Source of the DNA: DAOTWC01 sp048499435
Lineage (GTDB): Bacteria > Chloroflexota > Anaerolineae > Aggregatilineales > Phototrophicaceae
DNA: 64,000 nt
Assembly (NCBI GenBank): GCA_048499435.1
Contig: JASNZW010000001.1
Span: 955,761 to 1,019,760, forward strand
Reading direction: 5' to 3'
The notes beneath the pieces were generated by a model that saw nothing but the letters and a program-made list of their open reading frames with translations, was not told the origin of the DNA and ran no database searches. How positions within the stretch are numbered: the stretch's first letter is position 1; each line of letters starts with the position of its first letter. This document shows, piece by piece, positions 16,821-26,261 of this stretch. The position numbers and the translations under genes were made by a program.

Positions 16821-18716
16821 ATGCACATGCGGAAACGCAGCCGAACAGCTTTCATCATCTGGTCCGCCTACAGCCTTGTGACATTCGCGATTATGGTGGC
16901 GCACACCAGCGCCGCGCCGCAGGTCCTGGGCCGCTATTCGGCCAACTACCTGGCTTTGCTGTTTGTGGCCGCCGCCATCTACGGCCTGTCCGCGCTCTAC
17001 TGCCTGGCCGCGCCGTTTCGCGCGCGGGCCGAACGCGCCGCTAACCAACTGCGAACAACCCCGGCGGGCGCGTGGGCGGGGTATCTGGCGCTGCTGGCGG
17101 GCGCGGCGCTGTTCTGGCTGTTCGCGCCTGTTTCAAACGTGGAGTTCGGGCCGCTGCTGTTTCGTCTGTACGTCGTTACGACGCTGCTCATCGTCAGCGT
17201 GTGGTGGCTGGGCGGCGCAGCGGCGGGCGCGGCCCCGCGCCGGGCGCGCTGGGCGTGGGCCGCGCTGCTGCTGGCGCTGCTGCTGGCGGTGGCGCTGGCG
17301 CTGGCGCTGCGCGCCCGTGTGCAGCCGCCGTTCTTCTTCGATGAGAGCCTGGTCAGCATTTACGCCGTGAGCTGGGTGCGGTCAGGCGATCCCACCTACT
17401 TCTCCACCATTCCAGGCCGCATCGTGTTCCCGTTCACCGGCGTCGCAGCCTACACGCTCGGCCATTGGCTGAACGCGTTCGGCATCAGCTTTGCGACGGC
17501 GCGCGCCTGGTCCGTGACGGTCGGGCTGGTGGCGCTGCTTCCGCTGGCTGTGCTGTTCCGCGCCCGGCCTTCCCGCTGGACGCTGTTAGCTGCGCTGGCG
17601 TTCGGCGCGCTCTTTACGCTCGCCAGCAACATAATCCGTTACGACGCGATTGTGCCGCTGCTGCTGACGCTGGCGCTGTCCGCCTGCTTCCTGGCCAACG
17701 CCGAAGGCCGGTCCAGGTGGTGGGCGCATCTGGCGGTCGGGTTCCTGTTCGGGTTCGCCGCCGAAGGCCACCAGTTCGCCATCCGGTTTGGGCTGGCCGT
17801 AGGACTCCTCTATGCGTGGCGCATGGTTCAGGCTTATCGTGTTCACAAACGCCTGGACTACGTGCCGCCGCTGAGCTTCGCCGCCGGGATGGCGGGTTAC
17901 GGCCTGTTCTACGCGCTTTCAAGGATGCTGTTGTGGCGCTTTGGCCTGCCGGATCTGCTCGCCATGATCGCTCAGGTTTACGGCATCGAGGTCACGATCG
18001 GCGGCACGCTGTCGCCGTTGGAGCGCGTGCTGAACGCGCTGCAGGCGCTGCTCAGCGTGTATATCGCCAACTACGCCGCCGCGCTGATCGTGGTGGGCCT
18101 GGCAACCATCCTCGCAATCGCGGTCAGGGACCGCGTGCTGCGCCTGACAATGGCTGTCTACTGGCTGTCAACCGCCGTGCTGTTCTGGGTGAACCCCAAG
18201 CCGTACAATTTCCTGTTCTACAACACGCACGCCCTGCCGCTGATCGTTATCGCCGCCTACCGCTCGCTGCGCATTGTGCTGCGCTGGCGGGGGCAGCGCG
18301 CGGCGCTGGCGCTCGCGGTGTTTATCCTGGTGCTGGGGGTAACGCAGGCACTGTTCAACGCGCGCAGCCAGGGGATTCGCGCGCTGCTGGACGCGGGCCA
18401 GGCCATTGACGAACGCCTGCCGGCAGACGCCGCCGTCGTCATGGGGCCGGAGCAGCTGTGGTGGGGCCTCAACCAGCGCGTGTTCTACGATCTGTACGCC
18501 TACGAAAGCCTGGCCGCCGGGGCGCTGAAGCCAATCGACGCATTTATCATCAGCGAGCGGTTCTACAGCCGCGATCAGTTCCCGATCGTCCACGATTTTA
18601 TCGCGGCCCACGATTTCACACGCAGTTTCTGCCTGACCGACCAGGATTTCGGCCAGCTAACCGTGTATGTGCGCCCAGGGCTGGCGCATGAAAACGGAAC
18701 AGGGTGTGCGGCGTAG
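16821..18716 (+). CDS. Multi-pass membrane protein, GT39-like (GT-C fold) glycosyltransferase
   Basis: 631 residues with about a dozen hydrophobic segments. After two N-terminal helices and a third around residues 150-165, a periplasmic loop contains PPFFFDESLVSIYAVSW. This is the acidic DE motif of GT-C enzymes, which take sugars from a polyprenyl phosphate donor. A soluble C-terminal domain (about 530-631) follows, with VVMGPEQLWWGLNQ. It probably glycosylates proteins or lipids outside the membrane. No other glycosylation genes are beside it; the kinase gene follows with its own promoter. Confidence 0.7.
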   Translation: MHMRKRSRTAFIIWSAYSLVTFAIMVAHTSAAPQVLGRYSANYLALLFVAAAIYGLSALYCLAAPFRARAERAANQLRTTPAGAWAGYLALLAGAALFWLFAPVSNVEFGPLLFRLYVVTTLLIVSVWWLGGAAAGAAPRRARWAWAALLLALLLAVALALALRARVQPPFFFDESLVSIYAVSWVRSGDPTYFSTIPGRIVFPFTGVAAYTLGHWLNAFGISFATARAWSVTVGLVALLPLAVLFRARPSRWTLLAALAFGALFTLASNIIRYDAIVPLLLTLALSACFLANAEGRSRWWAHLAVGFLFGFAAEGHQFAIRFGLAVGLLYAWRMVQAYRVHKRLDYVPPLSFAAGMAGYGLFYALSRMLLWRFGLPDLLAMIAQVYGIEVTIGGTLSPLERVLNALQALLSVYIANYAAALIVVGLATILAIAVRDRVLRLTMAVYWLSTAVLFWVNPKPYNFLFYNTHALPLIVIAAYRSLRIVLRWRGQRAALALAVFILVLGVTQALFNARSQGIRALLDAGQAIDERLPADAAVVMGPEQLWWGLNQRVFYDLYAYESLAAGALKPIDAFIISERFYSRDQFPIVHDFIAAHDFTRSFCLTDQDFGQLTVYVRPGLAHENGTGCAA

Positions 18717-18777
18717 CTGCGCGCCTGCGCGCCGCCGCCCGGACACCCCATCTGCTGGCGGTGGTCGCCCGCTGTCC

Positions 18778-18805
18778 TTGCAGCCCTGCCCGCTGCGCGT
18801 ACAAT
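18778..18805 (+). promoter_or_regulatory. Promoter of the large kinase-like gene
   Basis: TTGCAG (18778-18783), a 16-base spacer and TACAAT (18800-18805), about 30 bases before the start at 18835, which has GGAG upstream. Confidence 0.45.
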
Positions 18806-18834
18806 TAAGGGACGCGCACCCGGAGTAATTTTGG

Positions 18835-21800
18835 ATGGCCGACAGCCTGTTTGATAACCGCTATCGTTACGATTATATTTACCCGCGCGGGCGCTCCGGC
18901 GAGACGCTGCGCGCTGTTGATACCCAGGCCAGCAGCCGCCCGGTAGTGGTCAAGCGCCCGGCCCCCAGCGACGCCCCGCCCATCCGCGCCGGGCAGGAAG
19001 TGAGCATCCTCAACGAGCGCAAGGCGCTCACCCGGCTGGCGGGCCACCCGGTGCTGACGGCGCTGCTGGGCACTGGCCAGTTCTCCGCCGGCGGCACGCT
19101 GCACCAGTACATCGTCGTGGAACGGGCCGAAGGCGACAACGTGGCCGACATGGTGCGCGAGCTGGCCGCGCGCGGCGAGCGCCTGCCCGAACTGGAGATG
19201 CTGGTGATCGTGGACAGCCTGCTCGACCTGCTGGAGGCCGCCCACGCCGCCGACATCGTCTACAACGACGTTGACGCCAAGCACCTGTTCTGGGACCGCG
19301 AGCGCTACCGCCTCAAGCTGATTGACTGGGGCAACGCCGTTTTTCTGGAAGGCGACGACAGCACGCCCCAGGGCGTCAGCCGCCAGAGCGACATCGCCCA
19401 GGTGGGCGGGCTGCTGTACCTGATCCTCACCGGGGGCGCCCGCGCGGACATCCCGCGCGACGCCGCCGACGATTTCCGCCTCAACTTCGGCGATGACGCG
19501 GGCCGCGTCCACACGCGCCTGCAGGCCATCGTCAGCAAAGCGGCGCACCCCAACCCGCGCGCCCGCTACCGCAGCATCGCCGAGCTGCGCCGTGACCTGG
19601 CCGAGTACCGCGCGCCGCTGGCGCGCGAACGCGACGCCGTCCTCAACCGCGTGGCGGAGCGCCTGCGCCGCAACCGCAGCCGCGACGAGCTTTACGGTCT
19701 GCTGGACACGCTGCGCCCGGCGCTGGCGCAGGACCCTGGCTGCCCCCCCGCGCGCGAGCTGGAAACCGAGATTCACAACCGCCTCCAGGACATTGAGGTG
19801 GCCGCCGACCTGGACGCCGTGCGCATCTATCTGGAGAGCGCTAACTGGCAGCGGTCGGTCAGCCTGCTGGACGAGCTGCTGGGCCGCGTGCGCGGCGACA
19901 GCGCCCGGCTGGTCAACCTGCTGCACGACCTGGCGCGCGCCCTGCTGGAGGCCAACGCCCAGCCGACGCCGCTGCCGGTGCTGGACAGCATTGGCCTGCT
20001 GTTCGACGGCCACCCGGAACGCGCCGCCCACATCCTGGTGACTGAAACCGCCGACGACAGCGAGCGCGCGCTCCAGTGGGGCCTGGCGGAGCGCATCTCG
20101 GCCCATGTGCCCGAAATTCACCTGCTGCGCCCGAATCTGTTTCGCCTAGAGGCCGCGCTGGCGCAGTTAGCGGCGGGCGGCGTGCCGGTTACAGAGCCGC
20201 GCGCGGTGCTGGCGGAGATTGACGCCCGGCTGAACAGCATGCCCACCGACGACAGCGTGAGCATGGTGGCGCTGCGCGACGGCTACCGCGCGGTCGTGGA
20301 CGGCCTGACAGCCCTCAGCACGCTGCTGGACGCCGTTAGCGCCGGCCACGCCCTGACCGAACACCGGCTGCCGCTGTCGGCGCTGGAACGGGCGCTCAAC
20401 GCGGCGATGGCGCTGGCCGACAACATGCACGTCATTGGCCGGCAGGCCGCCGCCAGCCCGCGCGACGCCCTGGCCGCGCTCGACGCCAGCCGCGCCATTG
20501 ACCCTACCAGCCTGTCCTGGGACGCGGTGGCCGGCCTGCTGGACCGGCTCTACGAAACCCTGGGCACGTATCAGACCTATGTGCCGGCTGCCGACGGCTC
20601 TGACCTGGAGACGTGGCTGCACACCGCCCGCGAGACGCTGCTGCCCTTCACCGCGCGGCTGTTCGACGAAATGCTGGTGGGCATGGCCGAAGGGCTGGAG
20701 ATCGCCGCCCACGCCTGGGGCAGCTACGCCAACGCCGCCATCCAGGGCAGCCGCCTGGGGGCGCTTAACGCGCTGACGCAGGCCACTGACGCGGTGGGAA
20801 CCGTCAGCCCGACGCTGGCGGGCTGGTTCAACCACCTGCGCGCGGTAATAACCAGCGCCCAGTATGTCGAGCGGCACGCGCTGTACGGCGGGCTGGGGCG
20901 GGCGCTGGCCGACGGCTGGGAAGCCTACGACCGCGGCCGCCTGGCCGACGCCGAACAGTTGGGCCAGCGCGCCTTTGAGATCGCGCGCAGCGACACACAG
21001 CGCTTCGCCGCCGGGCGGCTGCGCCGGCTGGCCGAGATGACGCGCGTCTGGCTGGAGCGGGGCGCGGTCAACGACGTGGACACGTGCAAGGCCGCGCTGG
21101 TATCGGTCGAACGGCTGTACACCGTTGACGAAACCGCCACGCGCGAGAACTTCACGCGCCAGATGCCCAGCAAGGACACCTACCTCAAGGCGATGAGCAA
21201 AGGGCTGGTGGAGCTGTACGCGCGCAGCGGCACCGCCGCCGTCCGCACCCTCTTTTTCAACTATATCCTGCTGGGCGCGCTGGACGCCCACGCCGCCGAA
21301 ACCGACGATGCCGAGTTCTGGCTGGCGGCGGCGAGCCGCGCGCTGGAGCCGTTCGGCGCTAACCACCCCGCCGCCCACGCCCTCGATGACCTCATCCGCC
21401 GCCGCCGCGATATCAACAGCGCCGCCGCCCAGCTTAACAGCGTCAGCGGCGCTGACGCCCTGCCGCACCTGGAAACGCTGGCGCGCGCGCTGGACGAAAA
21501 CCCGCAGGCGCGCACGCTGGCCGCCGGCAGCTTCAGCCTGCGCGAGCTGCAGGCGGCCCTGCGCGACTGGTCCGACGGCGAGTTTCGCCCGGCGGGCATC
21601 AAGCTCGAAAACGCCATCAACGCCGTGAGCGAGGTCGAACAGGCGGCCAGCGTCACGCTGACCCCCTACCGCGCCCTGCTGATGTCGCTGCAGGCCGGGG
21701 CCGCCGAGCTGCACACGCGCGCGCGCCACATGCTGCAGCTCATCGAGGAACGCCCCTCAGAGCCACCGCCCGCGCTGCTCGAAGGCCACCGCCACCTGCT

Positions 21801-23109
21801 CAATACGACGCAGCGGCTGTTGGGCGAGGCCTACACCGGCACGCTGCGCCAGTGGCGCGACACCTACGAGGCGTTCGTCAGCGCCTACACCGACACCACT
21901 ATGCGCCGCAGCGCCCGCCTCAGCCGCTTTAACGAGCTGTTCCGCGTGATGTTCATTGATCGCCACCCGGCTTACGCGCTCTACCGCCACTGGTACGACC
22001 TCACCGAGCAGGCCCCTGAATTTCCCGCGCCGCCCACCAGTGAGCCGGTTCCGCGCCTGGACGAGAGCGCCGGCGTGGCCGAAAGCGAGTATCGCGGCGC
22101 GCGCTACGCCGACCCCGAACCCGCCGCCGCCAGGGCGCGCCCGCGCCTGCCGCGCCGCCTGCTGTTGCTGCTGCCGGTCGCGCTGATTGGCGGGGTGATC
22201 GCGCTGGCGCTGCTGGCGGGCGGCGGCGGCACACCGCCCGTCATCGCCGTCACGATCACCGACACCCCGGACAGCCAGGCGGTCGCGCAGGACGCCACCA
22301 CCAGCGCGCCGCCCGCCACCACCAGCGCGCCGTCAGATACGCCGCCGCCCGCTGTTACAACGCAGGCGGCCGCGCTGCCCGGCCCCAGCAGCACGCCGTC
22401 CGCCACCGCCGCGCCGACAAACACGCCAACGGCCACGCTCACGCCGACGATCACGGCTAGCCCCACCCCCAGCAGCACGCCGACGATCACGCCGACGCCG
22501 ACGGCCACGCTGCCGCCGGGCGGCCTCACCGGTCGGCAGGACCTGCTGGCGCTGTTTGACCGGCTGCCGGCTTACCCCTGGAGCGACGACCAGTTCTCGC
22601 GCGGGGTTGACGGCACTTACTGGCGGCTGGGCGTGGGCGCGGGCACAGAGACCGGCCAGATCGTCGTCGCCGTTCCGCCAGAGACGCTGGAAACCTACTA
22701 CGGCGGCGGCGCGGCAGGCCGCGTCAGCAGCCTGGAGGCGACGCTGGCGCTCACCAGCTACAACCCGCCGCTGGTGCTGGACGGCGCGGTCTACTACGGC
22801 GTCGCGCTGATCGGCAGCGGCGGCGCGGCCCAGGGGCTGCGCGTGCAGCTTGTCCAGCCCGGCGTTATCAACCTGGGGCAGGTGACCAACGGCGAGGCGC
22901 TCACGGTCAGCCAGCGCGCCGTCAACAACCAGATCGCCCGGCTGCGCCTCAACCGTGACCCTGGCAGCGGCACGATCACCTGCTTCTTCAACGATGAACA
23001 GATCGGCCCGCCGCTGACCGGCGTCGGCAGCAGCGTCAGCCCGGCGCTGTTCGTCTACGCCAGCGGCGTGATCGTCAGCGTGACCGAATGGACGATCACG
23101 CTGCGCTGA
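18835..23109 (+). CDS. Giant atypical Ser/Thr kinase-like membrane protein
   Basis: 1424 residues. Residues 1 to about 265 form a protein-kinase fold: VVVKRP supplies the ATP lysine, and YIVVERAEGDNV the hinge. The catalytic loop, however, reads VYNDVDAKHLFW instead of HRDLKPxN, keeping the Asp but losing Lys and Asn, and the metal motif is LIDWGNA instead of DFG. Residues ~270-1090 are helical, repeat-like and without a recognised family. One membrane helix lies at about 1108-1131, then a Thr/Ser/Pro linker to about 1225 and a beta-rich external domain to the end, perhaps lectin-like. Activity may be weak or absent. It may sense an outside ligand. Confidence 0.8.
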   Translation: MADSLFDNRYRYDYIYPRGRSGETLRAVDTQASSRPVVVKRPAPSDAPPIRAGQEVSILNERKALTRLAGHPVLTALLGTGQFSAGGTLHQYIVVERAEGDNVADMVRELAARGERLPELEMLVIVDSLLDLLEAAHAADIVYNDVDAKHLFWDRERYRLKLIDWGNAVFLEGDDSTPQGVSRQSDIAQVGGLLYLILTGGARADIPRDAADDFRLNFGDDAGRVHTRLQAIVSKAAHPNPRARYRSIAELRRDLAEYRAPLARERDAVLNRVAERLRRNRSRDELYGLLDTLRPALAQDPGCPPARELETEIHNRLQDIEVAADLDAVRIYLESANWQRSVSLLDELLGRVRGDSARLVNLLHDLARALLEANAQPTPLPVLDSIGLLFDGHPERAAHILVTETADDSERALQWGLAERISAHVPEIHLLRPNLFRLEAALAQLAAGGVPVTEPRAVLAEIDARLNSMPTDDSVSMVALRDGYRAVVDGLTALSTLLDAVSAGHALTEHRLPLSALERALNAAMALADNMHVIGRQAAASPRDALAALDASRAIDPTSLSWDAVAGLLDRLYETLGTYQTYVPAADGSDLETWLHTARETLLPFTARLFDEMLVGMAEGLEIAAHAWGSYANAAIQGSRLGALNALTQATDAVGTVSPTLAGWFNHLRAVITSAQYVERHALYGGLGRALADGWEAYDRGRLADAEQLGQRAFEIARSDTQRFAAGRLRRLAEMTRVWLERGAVNDVDTCKAALVSVERLYTVDETATRENFTRQMPSKDTYLKAMSKGLVELYARSGTAAVRTLFFNYILLGALDAHAAETDDAEFWLAAASRALEPFGANHPAAHALDDLIRRRRDINSAAAQLNSVSGADALPHLETLARALDENPQARTLAAGSFSLRELQAALRDWSDGEFRPAGIKLENAINAVSEVEQAASVTLTPYRALLMSLQAGAAELHTRARHMLQLIEERPSEPPPALLEGHRHLLNTTQRLLGEAYTGTLRQWRDTYEAFVSAYTDTTMRRSARLSRFNELFRVMFIDRHPAYALYRHWYDLTEQAPEFPAPPTSEPVPRLDESAGVAESEYRGARYADPEPAAARARPRLPRRLLLLLPVALIGGVIALALLAGGGGTPPVIAVTITDTPDSQAVAQDATTSAPPATTSAPSDTPPPAVTTQAAALPGPSSTPSATAAPTNTPTATLTPTITASPTPSSTPTITPTPTATLPPGGLTGRQDLLALFDRLPAYPWSDDQFSRGVDGTYWRLGVGAGTETGQIVVAVPPETLETYYGGGAAGRVSSLEATLALTSYNPPLVLDGAVYYGVALIGSGGAAQGLRVQLVQPGVINLGQVTNGEALTVSQRAVNNQIARLRLNRDPGSGTITCFFNDEQIGPPLTGVGSSVSPALFVYASGVIVSVTEWTITLR

Positions 23110-23114
23110 GCCTG

Positions 23115-23138
23115 GCCGCCCGTTGAACAGCGGGCGGC
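23115..23138 (+). terminator. GC hairpin after the kinase-like gene
   Basis: GCCGCCCG (23115-23122) and CGGGCGGC (23131-23138) form an eight-base stem with an eight-base loop, directly after the stop codon; no U-tract follows. A TACAAT at 23148-23153 may be the -10 for the next gene. Confidence 0.4.
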
Positions 23139-23193
23139 GGAATACGATACAATAGGCCAATGATCTGAAGCGCTGTCCAGCAGGGATGCCGCC

Positions 23194-23733
23194 ATGAAAA
23201 CCGTTGTTGTCGCCTCAACCAACCCTGTGAAAATCCGCGCCGCCCGCGCCGGCTTCGAGCGCATGTTCCCCGGCGAGCACTTTCGCGTGACCGGTGTGGC
23301 GGCCCCCTCTGGCGTCAGCGACCAACCGGCCAGCGACGGCGAAACCTACCAGGGCGCGCGCAACCGCGCCGCCGCCGCCGAACAGCTCAATGCCGACGCG
23401 GACTTCTGGGTGGGCATCGAGGGCGGCGTGGAGCTGATCAGCGGCCAGCTTCAGGGCTTCGCCTGGGTGGTCGTGCGCGGGGCGGGCCGCATCGGGTCCA
23501 GCCGCACCGCGACCTTCGCCCTGCCCGACGCGGTGGCGCAGCTCGTGCGCGCCGGCACAGAGCTGGGCCTGGCGGACGACATCGTGTTTGGCCGCACCAA
23601 CTCCAAACAGGAAAACGGTTCGGTGGGCCTGCTGACGCACGACGTGATTGACCGCGCCGCCTATTACGAACACGCCGTCATCCTGGCGCTGATCCCGTTC
23701 CGCAACGCGGCGCTTACGTTCGACGGCGGCTGA
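23194..23733 (+). CDS. yjjX: Inosine/xanthosine triphosphatase, YjjX family
   Basis: 179 residues with the family pattern: ASTNPVKIRAARAGF at the N-terminus, SGVSDQPASDGETYQGARNRA, the metal-binding WVGIEGGVE, and FGRTNSKQENGSVGLLTHDVIDR near the end. YjjX/Maf-like enzymes remove non-canonical purine nucleotides such as ITP and XTP. The length fits the family. ATG follows CAGCAGGGATGCC. It is probably co-transcribed with the CysQ-like gene 35 bases downstream. Confidence 0.9.
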   Translation: MKTVVVASTNPVKIRAARAGFERMFPGEHFRVTGVAAPSGVSDQPASDGETYQGARNRAAAAEQLNADADFWVGIEGGVELISGQLQGFAWVVVRGAGRIGSSRTATFALPDAVAQLVRAGTELGLADDIVFGRTNSKQENGSVGLLTHDVIDRAAYYEHAVILALIPFRNAALTFDGG

Positions 23734-23768
23734 GCAGCGCGCCGCGCGCGGACTGCTGAAAGACGCTC

Positions 23769-24758
23769 ATGACCGACACTGCACTCGATTTTGAACCGAT
23801 CTTCCAGGCGGTGCGGCAGGCCGCCGCGCTGTGCCGCGTGGTTCAGGAACGCTACATCCCGCGCGCTGGCGAAGCCCCGCGCGGCGCGCACGCGGCCAGC
23901 AAAGCCGGGGCCGAGCCGGTCACGATCGCTGACTACGGCGTGCAGGCGGTGCTGTGCCGCGCCATCAGCCGCGCCTTCCCCGGCGACGCCGTGATCGCTG
24001 AGGAAAGCGGCAGGCAGTTCTACGAGCTGATCGCCGACGCCGACCGCGTGGCGATCGCCGCGCTGGTGAGCGCGGCCATCGGCGCGCGCGCGCGCGTGGA
24101 CGACCTGGCGCGCTGGCTTGATTACGGGCAGGCGCGCGCCGCCGAGCGCACCTGGGTGATTGACCCGATTGACGGCACAAAGGGCTTTCTGGCGCGCCGC
24201 CACTACGTGATCGCGCTGGGCGTGCTGCGCGGCGGCCAGCCTACCGCCGGCGTGATCGGCGCGCCGGGCTACAGCGGCGGCGCGGCGATCTTCGCGGCGC
24301 AGCGCGGCGCGGCCAGCGTTCAGCCGCTGGCGGGCGGCCCGGCCCGCCGCATCACGGTGTCGCAGCGCACCGACCCGGCGGCGCTGATTGTGGTCGAAAG
24401 CGTGGAGAAAAGCCACGCCAGCCGCGAGTGGATGGCGCGCGTGCGCGCGGCGGCGGGCATCGGCGCGGCGGCGGTCGAGCGCCTGGACAGCCAGGAAAAG
24501 TACGCGCTGATCGCCGCCGGCGACGCCGATCTCTACCTGCGCCTGCCGCGCCTGCACAGCGCCCGCCCGCACATGATCTGGGATCACGCCGCCGGGGCCG
24601 CCCTGGTGCAGGGCGCGGGCGGCGTCGTCAGCGACGTGGACGGCGCGCCGCTTGATTTCGCGCAGGGGCGCACGCTGGCGAAAAACCGGGGCGTCATCGT
24701 CGCCAACCCGCGCATCCACGCCCAGGTGGTGCGCGCGGCTCAGTCAGTCAGCCCGTGA
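23769..24758 (+). CDS. cysQ: Inositol-monophosphatase superfamily, CysQ/HAL2-like 3'(2'),5'-bisphosphate nucleotidase
   Basis: 329 residues. Metal-site motifs are AEESGRQF, WVIDPIDGTKGFLARRHY and, late, IWDHAAGAALVQGAGG. The long insert between the first two motifs is typical of HAL2/BPNT1-type enzymes, which turn 3'-phosphoadenosine 5'-phosphate into AMP. Inositol phosphatase activity cannot be excluded. The 3' end overlaps the convergent gene by 15 bases. Confidence 0.85.
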   Translation: MTDTALDFEPIFQAVRQAAALCRVVQERYIPRAGEAPRGAHAASKAGAEPVTIADYGVQAVLCRAISRAFPGDAVIAEESGRQFYELIADADRVAIAALVSAAIGARARVDDLARWLDYGQARAAERTWVIDPIDGTKGFLARRHYVIALGVLRGGQPTAGVIGAPGYSGGAAIFAAQRGAASVQPLAGGPARRITVSQRTDPAALIVVESVEKSHASREWMARVRAAAGIGAAAVERLDSQEKYALIAAGDADLYLRLPRLHSARPHMIWDHAAGAALVQGAGGVVSDVDGAPLDFAQGRTLAKNRGVIVANPRIHAQVVRAAQSVSP

Positions 24759-25292
24759 GCTGAGCCAGGCGCGGACCTGCTGCGGCCAGTCGGGCGCGCT
24801 GGCGTCCGTGCCGCTGCGCTGCGCCAGCACCCGCCGCGCCACCACCGCCTCAATCTCAGCCGCGTCGTGTTCGATCAGCGTCAGCAGCAGGCCCGCGTGG
24901 CGCAGGTCGCCCAGCGCGGCGGCCAGCGTCGCCCCGGCGGCGATGCGCAGCTCGGCGTTGGTTTTCTCGTTCGCCAGCTCAAGAAATTCCGCTGTCGTTT
25001 CCCAGCCCGGCATCGCCGCCATCTCGGTTGCCAGCGCCTGCGCGAACGTCAGGTTCCACCCGGCCAGCACGGCCAGGCTCTCGGCGACGATGGCGTTGAG
25101 GGCCGCGCCCACAGCGGCGGCGCGCGCGTCCGGCGCGCCAGGCGCCGCCATCGCCGCCGCCAGTTGGCGCAGCTCGGCGTCGGTCAGGTTGATGTCGTGC
25201 GCCGCCAGCAGCCATTTGAACTGGCGCAGCAGCACCGCCAGCACGTCCGCCAGCGGGGCGGCGGCATAGATGTGGGCAGGGTCAGGGCGCAT
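24744..25292 (-). CDS. Hypothetical helical protein
   Basis: 182 residues, Ala/Leu-rich and predicted all-helical, with no signal peptide or membrane helix. There are notable acidic clusters (LIEHDAAEIEAVVARR) and a conserved-looking LLRQFKWLLAAHDINLTDAEL near the N-terminus. I do not recognise the family. It converges on and overlaps cysQ by 15 bases, and its composition is like neighbouring genes, so it is probably real. Confidence 0.55.
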   Translation of the reverse strand: MRPDPAHIYAAAPLADVLAVLLRQFKWLLAAHDINLTDAELRQLAAAMAAPGAPDARAAAVGAALNAIVAESLAVLAGWNLTFAQALATEMAAMPGWETTAEFLELANEKTNAELRIAAGATLAAALGDLRHAGLLLTLIEHDAAEIEAVVARRVLAQRSGTDASAPDWPQQVRAWLSSRAD

Positions 25293-25339
25293 ACGGCAGC
25301 CGCTTTCGGTTTAGACAGACACGGCTATTCTACCGCATA

Positions 25340-25364
25340 AACAAAACGCCCCTCCAGCGGGGCG
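25340..25364 (-). terminator. Rho-independent terminator of the SET-domain gene
   Basis: CGCCCC (25347-25352) pairs with GGGGCG (25359-25364). Read on the minus strand it is followed by TTTTGTTT, the expected U-tract, 35 bases after the SET gene stop. Confidence 0.7.
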
Positions 25365-25398
25365 TAGTGTGTGTGCTGCTGCGAAAGGGGCGCGCCGC

Positions 25399-25848
25399 TT
25401 AAGATGCCGCGCGCACCGCGTCCGAGATCACCAGGCGGCCCTGGATCAGGCCGCGGCAGTTGGGCGCGCCGCAGTTGCAGGCGAAGGCGCGGAACAGCAC
25501 GTCCTCGGTCTGGTCATAGTCCATCGTCACGCACTCGCCCGGCTCGATCGCGCGGAGCGCCGTAAACGTGCGCGTGGACATATCGCACCAGGCGTTAGGG
25601 CTGCACGAGTGCAGCACCTTGCCCATGAAGAAAGGGTCGTGAACGTGCAGGCCCGGCACATATTGCAGCGAGAACTGCGTGATCTCGCTGCTGAAGAAGC
25701 CGGTAAAGCGAAACACGATCTCGCCCGGCTGGAACGGAACCAGCGCGACCACGCCCTGCCCACGCCCGCCGTCAACGGTCTGGATGGCGAAGCGGTCGCT
25801 GGTGGGTTCGTGTTCAAAAGGCGGCATGAAATCAGGGTAGAAGCGCAT
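25399..25848 (-). CDS. SET-domain lysine methyltransferase-like protein
   Basis: 149 residues, a compact SET domain with post-SET. Motifs are GRGQGVVALVPFQPGEIVFRF at the start, KVLHSCSPNAWCDMST (the NHSCxPN equivalent, with Leu instead of Asn), ECVTMDYDQTEDV (the active-site DY), and CNCGAPNCRGLIQG, a post-SET cysteine cluster. It may methylate a protein lysine using S-adenosylmethionine. Bacterial targets of such small SET proteins are unknown. It stands alone with its own terminator. Confidence 0.85.
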   Translation of the reverse strand: MRFYPDFMPPFEHEPTSDRFAIQTVDGGRGQGVVALVPFQPGEIVFRFTGFFSSEITQFSLQYVPGLHVHDPFFMGKVLHSCSPNAWCDMSTRTFTALRAIEPGECVTMDYDQTEDVLFRAFACNCGAPNCRGLIQGRLVISDAVRAAS

Positions 25849-26261
25849 GGATAGTGTCCTCGTCAGAATACGCCGCCGCGCGCAGGCGGCAGGCAGCAGT
25901 TGTCAGGTTTGGGTTGTGGTTTGGCACAGCGGCCAGGGTATCAGAAGCAAATGCGTTCCAGCATAACGTGCCCTTTCACCTGTTATCCGTTCTTCCGGCG
26001 GTACGCAAACAGCAGACTGCGCGCCCGGCGGAAACCTGTTCAAATCGGTTGGCTGTGCTGTTGTCTCAAGCGATCAAACTGGCGGCCGGCGTTGGGAGCG
26101 CGCGGCCAAACGGAACCAAGAGGCGCGACACAAGGGGGATGAAACTCACGGTTTCAAGGCGCGTTTCCCAATTTCTCCGGGTGGGCCGGAATCAATACGC
26201 CAGCGATAACAGCAGTTATAGCAGGATTCGCGGCCCAACGCAATAACTACTCTCTGGGGGC
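25849..26261. other. Intergenic stretch without a recognisable gene
   Basis: About 410 bases between the SET-domain gene and the CinA-like gene. The composition is less GC-rich than the neighbours. The open frames here lack ribosome sites and have no resemblance to proteins I know. No hairpin with a U-tract was found. It must hold the SET gene promoter near its left end. Confidence 0.5.

Noticed and set aside
18805..20121. A long open frame on the minus strand over the kinase-like gene, and similar long antisense frames elsewhere (32360-34756, 20167-21729, 43836-45458)
   Set aside because: GC-rich third positions open antisense frames; these lie opposite clearly conserved genes and lack recognisable domains.
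25849..26261. Possible gene or small RNA in the 410-base gap
   Set aside because: No ribosome site, conserved protein pattern or hairpin with U-tract was found.
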